Origin: Rufibacter sediminis
Lineage (GTDB): Bacteria > Bacteroidota > Bacteroidia > Cytophagales > Hymenobacteraceae
Direction of reading: 5' to 3'
DNA length: 64,000 bases
Assembly: GCF_014269285.1 (NCBI RefSeq)
Contig: NZ_JACOAF010000058.1
Coordinates: forward strand, 191,269 to 255,268
Below, piece by piece: positions 24,278-33,940 of the stretch. Position numbers and translations under genes: made by a program. Numbering within the stretch: position 1 is the first letter of the stretch; every line of letters starts with the position of its first letter. The notes below the pieces were generated by a model that was given only the letters and a program-made list of their open reading frames with translations, made no database searches and was not told the origin of the DNA.

Positions 24278-25522
24278 ATGGCAAAACGTCCCGGCATCTT
24301 CCCCACCTTCTTTATCTCTGGATTTGAGTGTTCTACGTTTCTCTGGAAAGACAAGAAACGCCGCAACCTCATCCAGGAAACCCAGCACGACCGCTTTGCG
24401 GAAAAGGATTACGAGCTCCTGCGCAAGTTGGGGATAGCCGTCTCCCGGGAGGGAATTCCGTGGCCCATGATAGACACCGCGGGCGAGTATGATTTCTCGT
24501 CCATCGATCCCATGATAGAGTCCATGCAGAAGCAGAAGATCCTGTCCATCTGGGACCTTTGCCACTACGGGTACCCCGATGATCTGGATCCTTTCACCGA
24601 TGCATTCACGCAGCGTTTTGCTGATTACTGCCGCGCCGCCGCCGCGTACGTCACCACCCGGCTGCCCGGACCTTATTTCTTCACGCCCATCAACGAGATC
24701 ACGTTCTTTTCCTTCTGCGCCGGGGAATGGGGCTGGGTTGCTCCTTATAAGAAAACGAAGGAAGAACGTTTCAAACTGCGGTTGGCTCTCTGCAAAGCTG
24801 CCATCGCGGGCGTGAAAGCCATTCGGGAAGTGGTGCCCGAGGCCCGCATGGTACACATTGATCCGCTGGTACAGGTGGTGGCGCCCAAAGATCGCCCTGA
24901 TTTAGCCGAAGCCGCCCACCATGAAACCTACGTGGATACATTTTTGGCCTGGGACATCATTGCGGGGAAAGAGCACCCGGAGTTTGGCGGCTCGCCCGAG
25001 ATCCTGGACATTGTGGGCGCCAACAACTATTCTTTCGGGCAGATGGAGTACCGGGAGCAAGGACCGCATGCCGCCCTTCCTCCGGACGATGGCCGCATCA
25101 AACCGCTCTGCGACCTGATGCACCTGGTCTGGGACCGGTACCAGCGCCCGATGATCATTGGCGAAACCAGCGGCATGAAAGACGGGCGCGAAGACTGGCT
25201 GCGCGATGTCATGGATGAATCTCTGGCGGCGGTAGAAGCAGGAATAGACTTGCACGGCGTCTGCCTTTTCCCCGCCGTTGACATGCCTGACTGGCACACC
25301 GGCGAATGGCTGCACAACGGCCTCTGTGATCTGGAACCGGAAAACGGCTTGCTGAAACGGGTGGAATGTGAACCGTACATCGCGGAGCTGCGCCGCTGGC
25401 AGAAAGAACTGAACCGCGTGACCTCCCTGGATGAAGATCCCTTCAACGATCCCGTGGAATTACAGGACGTAGTAGATGCCGCCCACCGGTTAAAGAAGCA
25501 ACCAGACAAGAACTGGCACTGA
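24278..25522 (+). CDS. GH-A clan (GH1-like) glycosidase family protein
   Basis: 414 residues from an ATG at 24278; upstream in-frame ATGs (24203, 24221) precede sequence that does not look conserved. The protein reads as a single TIM barrel with no signal peptide, so cytosolic. Candidate catalytic glutamates sit where GH-A enzymes have them: Glu140 in 'FTPINEITFF' and Glu296 in 'MIIGETSGMKDG'. The motifs are not classical GH1 (no TFNEP or ITENG). It resembles the GH1-related domain seen alone or fused to dTDP-4-dehydrorhamnose reductase in other bacteria (recalled, not searched). Substrate unknown. It faces the ROK kinase gene across two hairpins. Confidence 0.7.
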   Translation: MAKRPGIFPTFFISGFECSTFLWKDKKRRNLIQETQHDRFAEKDYELLRKLGIAVSREGIPWPMIDTAGEYDFSSIDPMIESMQKQKILSIWDLCHYGYPDDLDPFTDAFTQRFADYCRAAAAYVTTRLPGPYFFTPINEITFFSFCAGEWGWVAPYKKTKEERFKLRLALCKAAIAGVKAIREVVPEARMVHIDPLVQVVAPKDRPDLAEAAHHETYVDTFLAWDIIAGKEHPEFGGSPEILDIVGANNYSFGQMEYREQGPHAALPPDDGRIKPLCDLMHLVWDRYQRPMIIGETSGMKDGREDWLRDVMDESLAAVEAGIDLHGVCLFPAVDMPDWHTGEWLHNGLCDLEPENGLLKRVECEPYIAELRRWQKELNRVTSLDEDPFNDPVELQDVVDAAHRLKKQPDKNWH

Positions 25523-25561
25523 CCCGCTTAAGCGCCGTTTTCTGAAAAGAGGCCATAAACC

Positions 25562-25607
25562 GATGATCGTTATGCAAGCGAATAGCTCCGCTTGGATAAC
25601 GATCATC
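25562..25607. terminator. Hairpin after GH-A glycosidase gene
   Basis: A 19-bp stem with one mismatch (GATGATCGTTATGCAAGCG left arm) and an 8-base loop, 39 bp after the stop. No U tract is evident, so it may instead be a palindromic binding site or repeat. Confidence 0.55.
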
Positions 25608-25625
25608 AGGTGACCCGTAAAAGCA

Positions 25626-25656
25626 AAAGCCCGAAGGGGAGACCTCCGGGCTTTTA
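25626..25656 (-). terminator. Rho-independent terminator of ROK kinase gene
   Basis: Read on the minus strand: AAAAGCCCGG stem, short loop, CGGGCTTTT, then TTTTGCTTTTA. It starts 22 bp after the kinase stop. Confidence 0.85.
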
Positions 25657-25677
25657 CAAAAAGGATATCGCGTAAAA

Positions 25678-26655
25678 TTATGCCACAGGCGTACGCTCTA
25701 ATTCTTTCCAGGCAAGAGCAGCAGCTCCCATCACGGCAGTATTGTTCAAGCCAAGGCCAGAAGGTAAAATCTTCACTTTGCCTTTGAAAACGCTCAACAG
25801 ATTTTTCTCCATGTGGTAACGAACCGGATCAAACAGGAACTCCTCGGCGCGGGTCAAACCCCCGAACAGGAAGATCGCCTCGGGGCTCAGGTGAGCTACA
25901 GTGTCGGCTAGTTTCATACCCAGCACTTTGCCGGTGTACTCAAAGCAGTCAATCGCGATTTTGTCGCCGCGTTTGGCGGCCTGGGTGATCATCTCGGCGT
26001 TCAGGTCGTTGAAGCTCACGCCGCGCAGTTCGCTGTAGTCGGTATAATCGGCCAGGAACTTGTACACGGTGCGCTTGATGCCGGTAGCCGAAACGTACGT
26101 CTCCAGACAGCCTCTTCTGCCGCAACCGCACACACGGCCGCTGCCTTTCACGTTCACCAACGTGTGGCCCAGCTCACCGGCGTTGCCATCATGGCCGTAC
26201 ACCAACTCACCGTTCGCCACAATCCCGCTTCCCAGACCAGTACCCAACGTCACCACCACAAAGTTCTTCATGTTTTTGGCACCGCCGTAGATCATCTCCC
26301 CAATAGCGGCCGCGTTGGCGTCGTTGGTCAGATACACCGGAAGTTTGAAGTAGGAGTGCAGCAATTCCACCAACGGAACAGAACCGTGCCATTTCAGGTT
26401 AGGGGCGTTCTCAATAGTGCCGGTATAGAAGTTCCCGTTGGGCGCGCCTACCCCTACACCAATGACTTTCGCTTCGTCTTCAATTTTCTTGAATTTCGCC
26501 TGCACCTCGCTGTAGAGAATGCGCAGGAAATCATGAACGGTTTCCCCTTCGGTAGTGAGGAGCTCGCCCTGGGTTAAGATGATGCCATCGCGGTCAATGA
26601 ATCCAAACTTGGTGTTCGTGCCACCGATGTCAATGCCTAAAATTACGTCCTTCAT
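25678..26655 (-). CDS. ROK family sugar kinase (probable glucokinase)
   Basis: A 325-residue cytosolic kinase. The ATP phosphate loop 'LGIDIGGTNTKFG' is at ~6-18. Substrate-side motifs are 'LTNDANAAAIGE', 'VTLGTGLGSGIV', and 'GELGHTLVNVKGSGRVCGCGRRGC', which has the three-Cys/His zinc site typical of ROK glucokinases. Its likely job is to phosphorylate the glucose released by maltose phosphorylase, completing entry into glycolysis together with pgmB. ROK repressors have an extra N-terminal HTH; none is present here, so it is an enzyme. Transcribed alone and ended by the terminator at 25626-25656. Confidence 0.9.
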   Translation of the reverse strand: MKDVILGIDIGGTNTKFGFIDRDGIILTQGELLTTEGETVHDFLRILYSEVQAKFKKIEDEAKVIGVGVGAPNGNFYTGTIENAPNLKWHGSVPLVELLHSYFKLPVYLTNDANAAAIGEMIYGGAKNMKNFVVVTLGTGLGSGIVANGELVYGHDGNAGELGHTLVNVKGSGRVCGCGRRGCLETYVSATGIKRTVYKFLADYTDYSELRGVSFNDLNAEMITQAAKRGDKIAIDCFEYTGKVLGMKLADTVAHLSPEAIFLFGGLTRAEEFLFDPVRYHMEKNLLSVFKGKVKILPSGLGLNNTAVMGAAALAWKELERTPVA

Positions 26656-26934
26656 GAGAGTTAGTAGAGATTGGTGCGGGTAAAGGGCACGAGGTCCACC
26701 TGGAAGTCGTGCGGTTCATTCTTTAATAGGACCGAAACTTAAGAAGAAACCTCCATTTTGCCAAATATTAGGAATATCAGCCCCATTTTGGTCCTTTTCA
26801 GAACGACAAGGTCTAAAATATCGGCGGTATCACCGTATAAATACGCTGCTAGCCTACTACATCCTGATTTTCGATAAACGAGACCTTCATCAAAATCCCA
26901 GTCGATTCCCGCTCAGAACTGTCTCTGCCGCGCT

Positions 26935-26976
26935 CCTGTTTTCTGCCTGTTTTGGTGAAAACAGGCAGAAAACAGG
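26935..26976. repeat. Intergenic hairpin repeat, perfect copy between divergent genes
   Basis: A perfect 19-bp stem (CCTGTTTTCTGCCTGTTTT left arm) and a GGTG loop. It is ~280 bp from the ROK start and ~470 bp from gyrB, so it is not at a gene 3' end. Confidence 0.8.
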
Positions 26977-27413
26977 TCTGGTAAATTCTTGCCCAGATAG
27001 GAGGTGAAGAGCGCATGGCCACAGAAAAACGGGAGCTGGTTTGTGTTACGAGAACGTGTCTTTCCTTTGTTAGCTGAGAACTAGGTCCCTTCACTTCGTC
27101 TCCGAGGCGATTCTGGGGTGTTTTCCGGAAAGTGGCTCATTTTTAGAAACGATGTATAGAACGATGTTGCCGCTTTTTTTGCCGGTTATCTGTTGGTAGA
27201 GGTGGGGCGAAGGCAACGCAATGTAGGCAAGGCAGCGGCGTTATAGGGGTGTTTTCTTCAAAATGCCGCTAAAACACCTAAGAAGTCCCTTTTCATCACC
27301 CGCCAAGCTGGGGGGCAGGATAGTGGATTCTGGGGTTTTCAGAGGCGGCAGAAATAATTAAAGTAGCGCTATATTTAAGGGAGAAGAAGCTGGCAAAACC
27401 GGATAAAATTTGG

Positions 27414-27421
27414 TATTTTTG
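27414..27421 (+). promoter_or_regulatory. gyrB promoter -7 box
   Basis: TATTTTTG matches TAnnTTTG exactly, 27 bp before the gyrB ATG. The -33 box is not clear. Confidence 0.5.
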
Positions 27422-27432
27422 CATGTTAATAA

Positions 27433-29403
<1,971 letters not shown>

Positions 29404-29417
29404 ACGGTATGGAATTT

Positions 29418-29456
29418 GCAACAGAAAAGCCTGCTACATGCAGGCTTTTCTGTTGC
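29418..29456. terminator. gyrB terminator
   Basis: A perfect 17-bp stem (GCAACAGAAAAGCCTGC) with a TACAT loop, 14 bp after the stop; the right arm contains TTTT. No pure U tract follows. Confidence 0.8.
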
Positions 29457-29560
29457 GCTTGGCGGTTGAAAGCCGTTACTTTAGAAAGTGAAAACTCTGT
29501 ACGTACAGAAAGCAACCTGCGTATAAACAAGAACCGATCAGTAGAAGTTGACCACCTGCT

Positions 29561-31663
29561 ATGAACTCAATCAAGGCATCGGAGCAAATCCGGAGAAGTA
29601 ACTACATCAGCCGTGACCTTAGTTGGTTGCGTTTCAACTACCGGGTGCTGGATCTGGCAAGGAACCCCAACACGCCGCTTTTTGATAGAATGAAGTTTCT
29701 GGCCATTACCTCCTCCAACCTGGATGAGTTCTTCATGATTAGGGTGGGCAGCTTGTACAACTACATTGATTTCGGGAAAGAGCGGGTAGACTACTCCGGC
29801 CTGCGGGAACAGACCTTCAGGAAGAAACTGCTGGATCTGGCGCATCGGTTTGTCAACGACCAATGCCAGTCCTATGAAGAGCTGAAACAGGACTTTGACA
29901 AGCACGGCTTCAACATCTGCAAAGTAGAGGACCTGACGGAGTCTGAGCAGACCAAGGCGGCTTCTTACTTCAAGAACACCATCTTCCCGCTGCTCACGCC
30001 TATGGTGTATGACAACTACCATGGCTTCCCGCTCATGATGAACCAGCTGCTCATTTTTGCGGTGGTGACGCATACCTCTGAGGAAGAGAAGCAGCACAGC
30101 CGCACCACGTTTGTGCAGGTGCCGGGCAATTTGACCCGTTTTTTCGAAATATCCCGCAAAAACAAGGTCATCTTCGTGCCCATTGAGGAGATCATCCGCT
30201 GGAACATGGACAAACTGTTCCGCAACGTGGAGATTGAATCGGTGAACCTGTTCCGGATCACGCGTAACGGCGATTTCACGCTGGAGGAAAGCGATGACAT
30301 GGACCAGGACTTCATCCAGGAGGTGAAGCAGAAGCTGAAGAACCGCAAGAAAGGCCGCGTGGTACGTCTGGAGGTGGAGAGAACCCCTGCGCCGGGCGTG
30401 ATGAAAATGCTGAAGGAGCGCTGGAACATTGACAACGGCAACATCTTTTCCATTGACCGCCTCATTGACCTGAAGTCTTTGTGGCAGATCATCAAACACC
30501 CGCACTTCGCCAATAAAATCCAGCGGCCTCCCGCACCGGTTCCCGCGCCCAGCTTACCGCCCGGGGCCATGGACAATATCTTTGAGTACCTCAAGGAGCA
30601 TGATGTGCTGCTGCACCACCCGTACAACAGCATTGAACCTGTGGTGACCCTGCTGGAGAAAGCTGCCGAAGACCCGTATGTGCTGGGAATCAAGCAGACC
30701 ATTTACCGCCTGGCGGATAACTCCCGCGTGACCGCCGCTTTGCTGAAAGCCGCCGAAAACGGAAAACACGTCTCGGCGCTGCTGGAGGTGAAAGCCCGTT
30801 TTGACGAGGAACGCAACCTCAAGGAAGGCGAGAAGCTGGAGAAAGCCGGTTGCTTTGTAATCTACGGCATCAGCAAGTACAAGACGCACACCAAGATGCT
30901 CATGATCATCCGGAAGGAGGGGGAGAAGGTGACGCGTTACGTGCACATTGGCAGCGGAAACTACAATGAAGCCACCAGCCGCGCCTACACAGACATCAGC
31001 CTGCTCACCACCGATGACGTGTACGGCCATGACGTGTCTGAATTCTTCAACGTGATCACCGGCCACTCCTACCCAGAGAACTACGAGTACCTGATCACCG
31101 CGCCCAAAGACATGCGCCAGCAGCTCATTGAACTCATCCGGCAGGAGACGCGAAACGCGGAGTTGGGTTTACCGGCGGGCATCGTGATTAAGATCAACTC
31201 GCTGGAAGACAAAGAGGTGATAGACGAGTTCTACGCCGCCTCGCAGGCCGGGGTGCAGATCAGGCTCATTGTGCGCGGAATCTGCTGCCTGCGGCCCGGA
31301 CGGGAAGGATTGAGCGAGAACATCCAGGTGAGTTCCATTGTGGGCGAGTACCTGGAGCACGCGCGCATTTTCTATTTCCACAACAACGGCAACCCGCAGG
31401 TGCTGGGCGGCTCCGCCGATATCATGGTGCGCAGTTTTGAGCGTCGGATTGAAGCGCTTTTCTACATTGTGCACGAAGACCTCAAGCGCCAGGCCACTAA
31501 CATTCTGCGCTGCAACCTCATGGACAACCAGAACTCGTACATCATGCGCGAAGACGGTTCCTACATCAAGCGGCAACCCGCCGAGGGCGAACCGGAGTTC
31601 AACATGCACCGCGAGTTCTACCGCATCTCCACGGATGTAGAGGTGGCAACGTGTCTGTTCTAG
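29561..31663 (+). CDS. ppk1: Polyphosphate kinase 1
   Basis: A 700-residue enzyme reversibly building polyphosphate from ATP. N-domain opening 'YISRDLSWLRFNYRVL' and 'SSNLDEFFMIRVG' are PPK1 hallmarks. The middle domain with 'HHPYNSIEPVVTLLEKAA' and 'IKQTIYRLADNS' precedes the two phospholipase-D-like catalytic domains. 'KTHTKMLMII' carries the autophosphorylated His443 (equivalent to E. coli His435), and 'HIGSGNYNEATSRAYTD' and 'RGICCLRPG' complete the active site. Full length. It is convergent with the exopolyphosphatase gene across a 19-bp-stem terminator, so synthesis and breakdown of polyphosphate are encoded side by side. Confidence 0.96.
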   Translation: MNSIKASEQIRRSNYISRDLSWLRFNYRVLDLARNPNTPLFDRMKFLAITSSNLDEFFMIRVGSLYNYIDFGKERVDYSGLREQTFRKKLLDLAHRFVNDQCQSYEELKQDFDKHGFNICKVEDLTESEQTKAASYFKNTIFPLLTPMVYDNYHGFPLMMNQLLIFAVVTHTSEEEKQHSRTTFVQVPGNLTRFFEISRKNKVIFVPIEEIIRWNMDKLFRNVEIESVNLFRITRNGDFTLEESDDMDQDFIQEVKQKLKNRKKGRVVRLEVERTPAPGVMKMLKERWNIDNGNIFSIDRLIDLKSLWQIIKHPHFANKIQRPPAPVPAPSLPPGAMDNIFEYLKEHDVLLHHPYNSIEPVVTLLEKAAEDPYVLGIKQTIYRLADNSRVTAALLKAAENGKHVSALLEVKARFDEERNLKEGEKLEKAGCFVIYGISKYKTHTKMLMIIRKEGEKVTRYVHIGSGNYNEATSRAYTDISLLTTDDVYGHDVSEFFNVITGHSYPENYEYLITAPKDMRQQLIELIRQETRNAELGLPAGIVIKINSLEDKEVIDEFYAASQAGVQIRLIVRGICCLRPGREGLSENIQVSSIVGEYLEHARIFYFHNNGNPQVLGGSADIMVRSFERRIEALFYIVHEDLKRQATNILRCNLMDNQNSYIMREDGSYIKRQPAEGEPEFNMHREFYRISTDVEVATCLF

Positions 31664-31679
31664 ATTCCTAATGTATATC

Positions 31680-31722
31680 AAAACGAAGGGCTGCCATTCT
31701 CAAAATGGCAGCCCTTCGTTTT
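31680..31722. terminator. Bidirectional terminator ppk1 / ppx
   Basis: A perfect 19-bp stem (AACGAAGGGCTGCCATT core) with a CTCAA loop and AAAA/TTTT ends giving U tracts both ways. Confidence 0.93.
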
Positions 31723-31755
31723 AAGGCCGTTTTTTAGAAATCAAGCTTAAAGTGG
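31718..31755. repeat. Hairpin-repeat copy overlapping the ppx 3' end
   Basis: CGTTTTAAGGCCGTTTTTTA with the decayed right arm GAAATCAAGCTTAAAG. The right arm encodes the last five ppx codons (KLDF-stop region). Closely similar to the loop and right arm at 23693-23748. Confidence 0.55.
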
Positions 31756-32660
31756 TGCTGGGTAGCGCCCAGATGACGCTCGTAGAGCGACTGCAGGATT
31801 CCGTCTTTCAGGCCCACCTGCGGCACCAGCATGTTGTCAATGTTGGCCCAGGTCATGGCAGAAAGGTAAATCTCGGCGGCGGGGACAATCACATCGGCGC
31901 GGTCGGCGTTGAGCAGCAACACTTTCACGCGTTCTTCCATAGAGTAGCTGGAGATGCGTTGCACCACTTCCTCAATCTGATCGCGGTAGATGGGTTTGCC
32001 CGCCATCTTACCGGCCATCTCGTAAATCTTGTTGATGTTGCCGCCCGTGCCAATGGCGTGCGAGACGTTGTGCATGCGGGCCTTCTCTATGACCCAGTCT
32101 TTCATGAACTGCCACATTTCCATGGATTCCTCTCCCTGCATGTGCCGGATGGAGCCCTGCTCAAACGACTGCGAGGCTACTTTCATGCGGTTCACGTAAA
32201 TGTTGAACTCCGTGCTGCCGCCGCCTACGTCTATGTGCAGGTAATTCTGGTTGTCCAGCTGCTGCCGGATGACCAGGTTGATGAGGTCGGCCTCGGTGGT
32301 GCCGTCAATGACCTGGATGTGCAGCCCCAGCTTCTCCTGGATTTCTTCAATGAGCTCGGGGGCGTTTGTCGCGGAGCGCATGGCCGAGGTGGCACAGATC
32401 ATGTAGTCGTGCACCTCGTGCACCTGCATGATGAGGGAAAGGCCGTGCAGGAGTTTGATGAACTTCTCCGCCTTGGGCCGGGAGATCACCCCGGAGGCAA
32501 ACACGTCCTCGCCCAGCCGCATGGGGTACCGGATGTACTCCACCCGCTTGAAGAGGGTATGGTCCTCAAATCTGAACACGTTGGATATCTGGCATCTAAC
32601 CGCGTTAGACCCTATGTCTATGGCGGCAAGCTTTAGGAATGGTTCGGTGGCTTCTGACAT
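31734..32660 (-). CDS. ppx: Exopolyphosphatase / Ppx-GppA phosphatase
   Basis: 308 residues from an ATG at 32660; an upstream ATG at 32702 would add 14 hydrophobic residues that are not typical. Ppx/GppA actin-like fold: phosphate loop 'LAAIDIGSNAVRCQI' near the start, second loop 'HIDVGGGSTEFNIY' (~127-140), and 'SHAIGTGGNINKI'. It matches the short, single-module Bacteroidota form without the C-terminal HD domain. It releases phosphate from polyphosphate, or pppGpp hydrolysis is possible. Convergent with ppk1. Its 3' end runs into a decayed hairpin repeat. Confidence 0.92.
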   Translation of the reverse strand: MSEATEPFLKLAAIDIGSNAVRCQISNVFRFEDHTLFKRVEYIRYPMRLGEDVFASGVISRPKAEKFIKLLHGLSLIMQVHEVHDYMICATSAMRSATNAPELIEEIQEKLGLHIQVIDGTTEADLINLVIRQQLDNQNYLHIDVGGGSTEFNIYVNRMKVASQSFEQGSIRHMQGEESMEMWQFMKDWVIEKARMHNVSHAIGTGGNINKIYEMAGKMAGKPIYRDQIEEVVQRISSYSMEERVKVLLLNADRADVIVPAAEIYLSAMTWANIDNMLVPQVGLKDGILQSLYERHLGATQHHFKLDF

Positions 32661-32707
32661 ACGATTGTAAAAATATAACCAAAAACCAATATTTGTTACC
32701 AAGACAT

Positions 32708-32745
32708 CAGTTTTTAGCTTGTTTTCTGAAAATAAAGGTAAAAAG
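32708..32745. repeat. Intergenic hairpin repeat, decayed copy, divergent region
   Basis: TTTTTAGCTTGTTTTCTGAA with weak right arm (AATAAAGGTAAAAAGC). It lies between the divergent ppx and greA genes. Confidence 0.45.
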
Positions 32746-32850
32746 CAGATCGCTCTTTTCTCCTTAATTAATTGGGTTAACAGGTGTCTCTGCCCTTGTA
32801 CTGTTGCGCAAAATAATAGTTATGATGCGTGTAGTTTAGAAAAAATGTAA

Positions 32851-32858
32851 TACCTTAG
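32851..32858 (+). promoter_or_regulatory. Candidate greA promoter -7 box
   Basis: TACCTTAG matches TAnnTTTG at all but one fixed base. It places transcription start near 32864, at the first base pairs of the leader hairpin. Confidence 0.4.
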
Positions 32859-32861
32859 CAT

Positions 32862-32900
32862 AAGAACGGTCTCCAGACAGGAAGGCCGTTCTTCTTTTTT
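32862..32900 (+). terminator. Terminator-like hairpin in the greA leader
   Basis: AAGAACGG / CCGTTCTT stem extended inward by three pairs (one G-U), loop ~10 bases, then CTTTTTT. It is 27 bp upstream of the greA ATG on the coding strand, with no plus-strand gene before it. It looks like an attenuator or a very short terminated leader RNA. Confidence 0.6.
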
Positions 32901-32926
32901 AATCATTGTACTAACCCATTACTAAT

Positions 32927-33400
32927 ATGGCAACAGTATCTTACTACACCCCAGAAGGATTGCATAAGCTCAAGGAAGAGTTACATGAACTGAAGACAAA
33001 AGGCCGTGCCGAAGTGGCCCGTCAGTTGGCGGAAGCCCGTGATAAAGGGGACTTGAGTGAGAACGCTGAGTATGACGCAGCCAAAGACGCCCAAGGCCAC
33101 CTGGAGCTGAAGATATCCAAACTGGAGGAAGTGTTAGGAAACGCCCGTCTCATTGACGAGTCTAACCTGGACCTGACCAAGGCGCTGATTCTTTCCAAAG
33201 TGAAACTCAAGAACCTGAACAACAACATGGAGATGCTCTACACGCTGGTAGCCGAAGAAGAGGCCAACCTGGCCGCCGGCAAAATCTCCGTGAAGTCACC
33301 CATTGGCAAAGGCTTGCTGGGTAAATCAGTGGGGGAGATCGCGGAGATCACCGTACCCGCCGGAAAGCTTCGGTTCGAGATTCTGGAAATTTCAAGATAA
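32927..33400 (+). CDS. greA: Transcription elongation factor GreA
   Basis: 157 residues, the standard length. The N-terminal coiled-coil hairpin (~1-75) inserts into the RNA polymerase secondary channel. The tip 'LSENAEYDAAKDAQ' contains the conserved acidic pair (Asp/Glu) that stimulates transcript cleavage. The C-terminal FKBP-like domain (~80-157) ends in 'SPIGKGLLGKSVGEIAEI'. It rescues backtracked RNA polymerase. It is followed 8 bp later by the HIT gene, forming an operon. The leader carries a terminator-like hairpin (32862-32900), suggesting feedback on its own synthesis. Confidence 0.96.
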   Translation: MATVSYYTPEGLHKLKEELHELKTKGRAEVARQLAEARDKGDLSENAEYDAAKDAQGHLELKISKLEEVLGNARLIDESNLDLTKALILSKVKLKNLNNNMEMLYTLVAEEEANLAAGKISVKSPIGKGLLGKSVGEIAEITVPAGKLRFEILEISR

Positions 33401-33408
33401 GCACGCCC

Positions 33409-33819
33409 ATGGCCACCATCTTCTCTAAAATCATCAGCGGCGAAGTGCCCGCCTACAAAGTACTGGAAGACGAGCGTTTCCTGGCTTTTCTGGACGTTTT
33501 CCCCTTGGTGAAAGGCCATGTGCTGGTCATCCCCAAAGAACCAGTAGACTATATCTTTGATTTGGATCCTCAGACCTTGGCTGATCTGCATACCTTTGCC
33601 CAGAAAGTGGCGGTGGGGTTGAAGAAAGCCGTGCCGTGTACCAAGGTAGGGGTGGCTGTCATCGGGTTGGAGGTGCCGCATGCCCACGTGCATTTGGTGC
33701 CCATGAACCAGATCTCTGACATGAACTTCAGCAATCCCAAACTTAAATTGGAGGCCGATGAGATGGAGGAAGTGGCCGGTAAAATTAGGCAGGCCCTTAA
33801 AACCGAGGCCGGAAGTTAA
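33409..33819 (+). CDS. HIT family nucleotide-binding hydrolase
   Basis: A 136-residue histidine-triad protein (HINT/Hit type). The N-terminal 'IFSKIISGEVPAYKVLED' is the family opening. The active site 'PHAHVHLVPM' (His-x-His-x-His, ~residues 96-100) acts on nucleoside phosphoramidates or dinucleoside polyphosphates. In many Bacteroidota it lies directly after greA, as here (8-bp gap). Cytosolic. The gene is followed by a 24-bp-stem terminator shared with ruvC. Confidence 0.93.
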   Translation: MATIFSKIISGEVPAYKVLEDERFLAFLDVFPLVKGHVLVIPKEPVDYIFDLDPQTLADLHTFAQKVAVGLKKAVPCTKVGVAVIGLEVPHAHVHLVPMNQISDMNFSNPKLKLEADEMEEVAGKIRQALKTEAGS

Positions 33820-33837
33820 GGCGTACTGGTCTCAAAT

Positions 33838-33891
33838 GTTTCAGCCGTTTCGGGGCTCTTTTCTCAGAAAGAGCCCCGAAACGGCTGAAAC
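33838..33891. repeat. Intergenic hairpin repeat acting as bidirectional terminator (hit / ruvC)
   Basis: A perfect 24-bp stem (CAGCCGTTTCGGGGCTCTTT inside the left arm) and a TTCTCAG-type top. It belongs to the hairpin family by its T/A-rich apex, but its arms are entirely different from the CCTG type. Confidence 0.85.
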
Positions 33892-33940
33892 ACGTTTATA
33901 GGGTGGAGGTTTTCTGCGGAGGTTAAACCAAGGTGGGCAG

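Noticed and set aside
26849-27094. 81-residue minus-strand frame upstream of gyrB
   Set aside because: It crosses a perfect hairpin repeat and has no protein-like features.
31752-32636. Long open frame antisense to ppx
   Set aside because: It mirrors the codon pattern of ppx, is rich in His/Val/Gly as typical of antisense frames of GC-rich genes, and has no recognisable motif.
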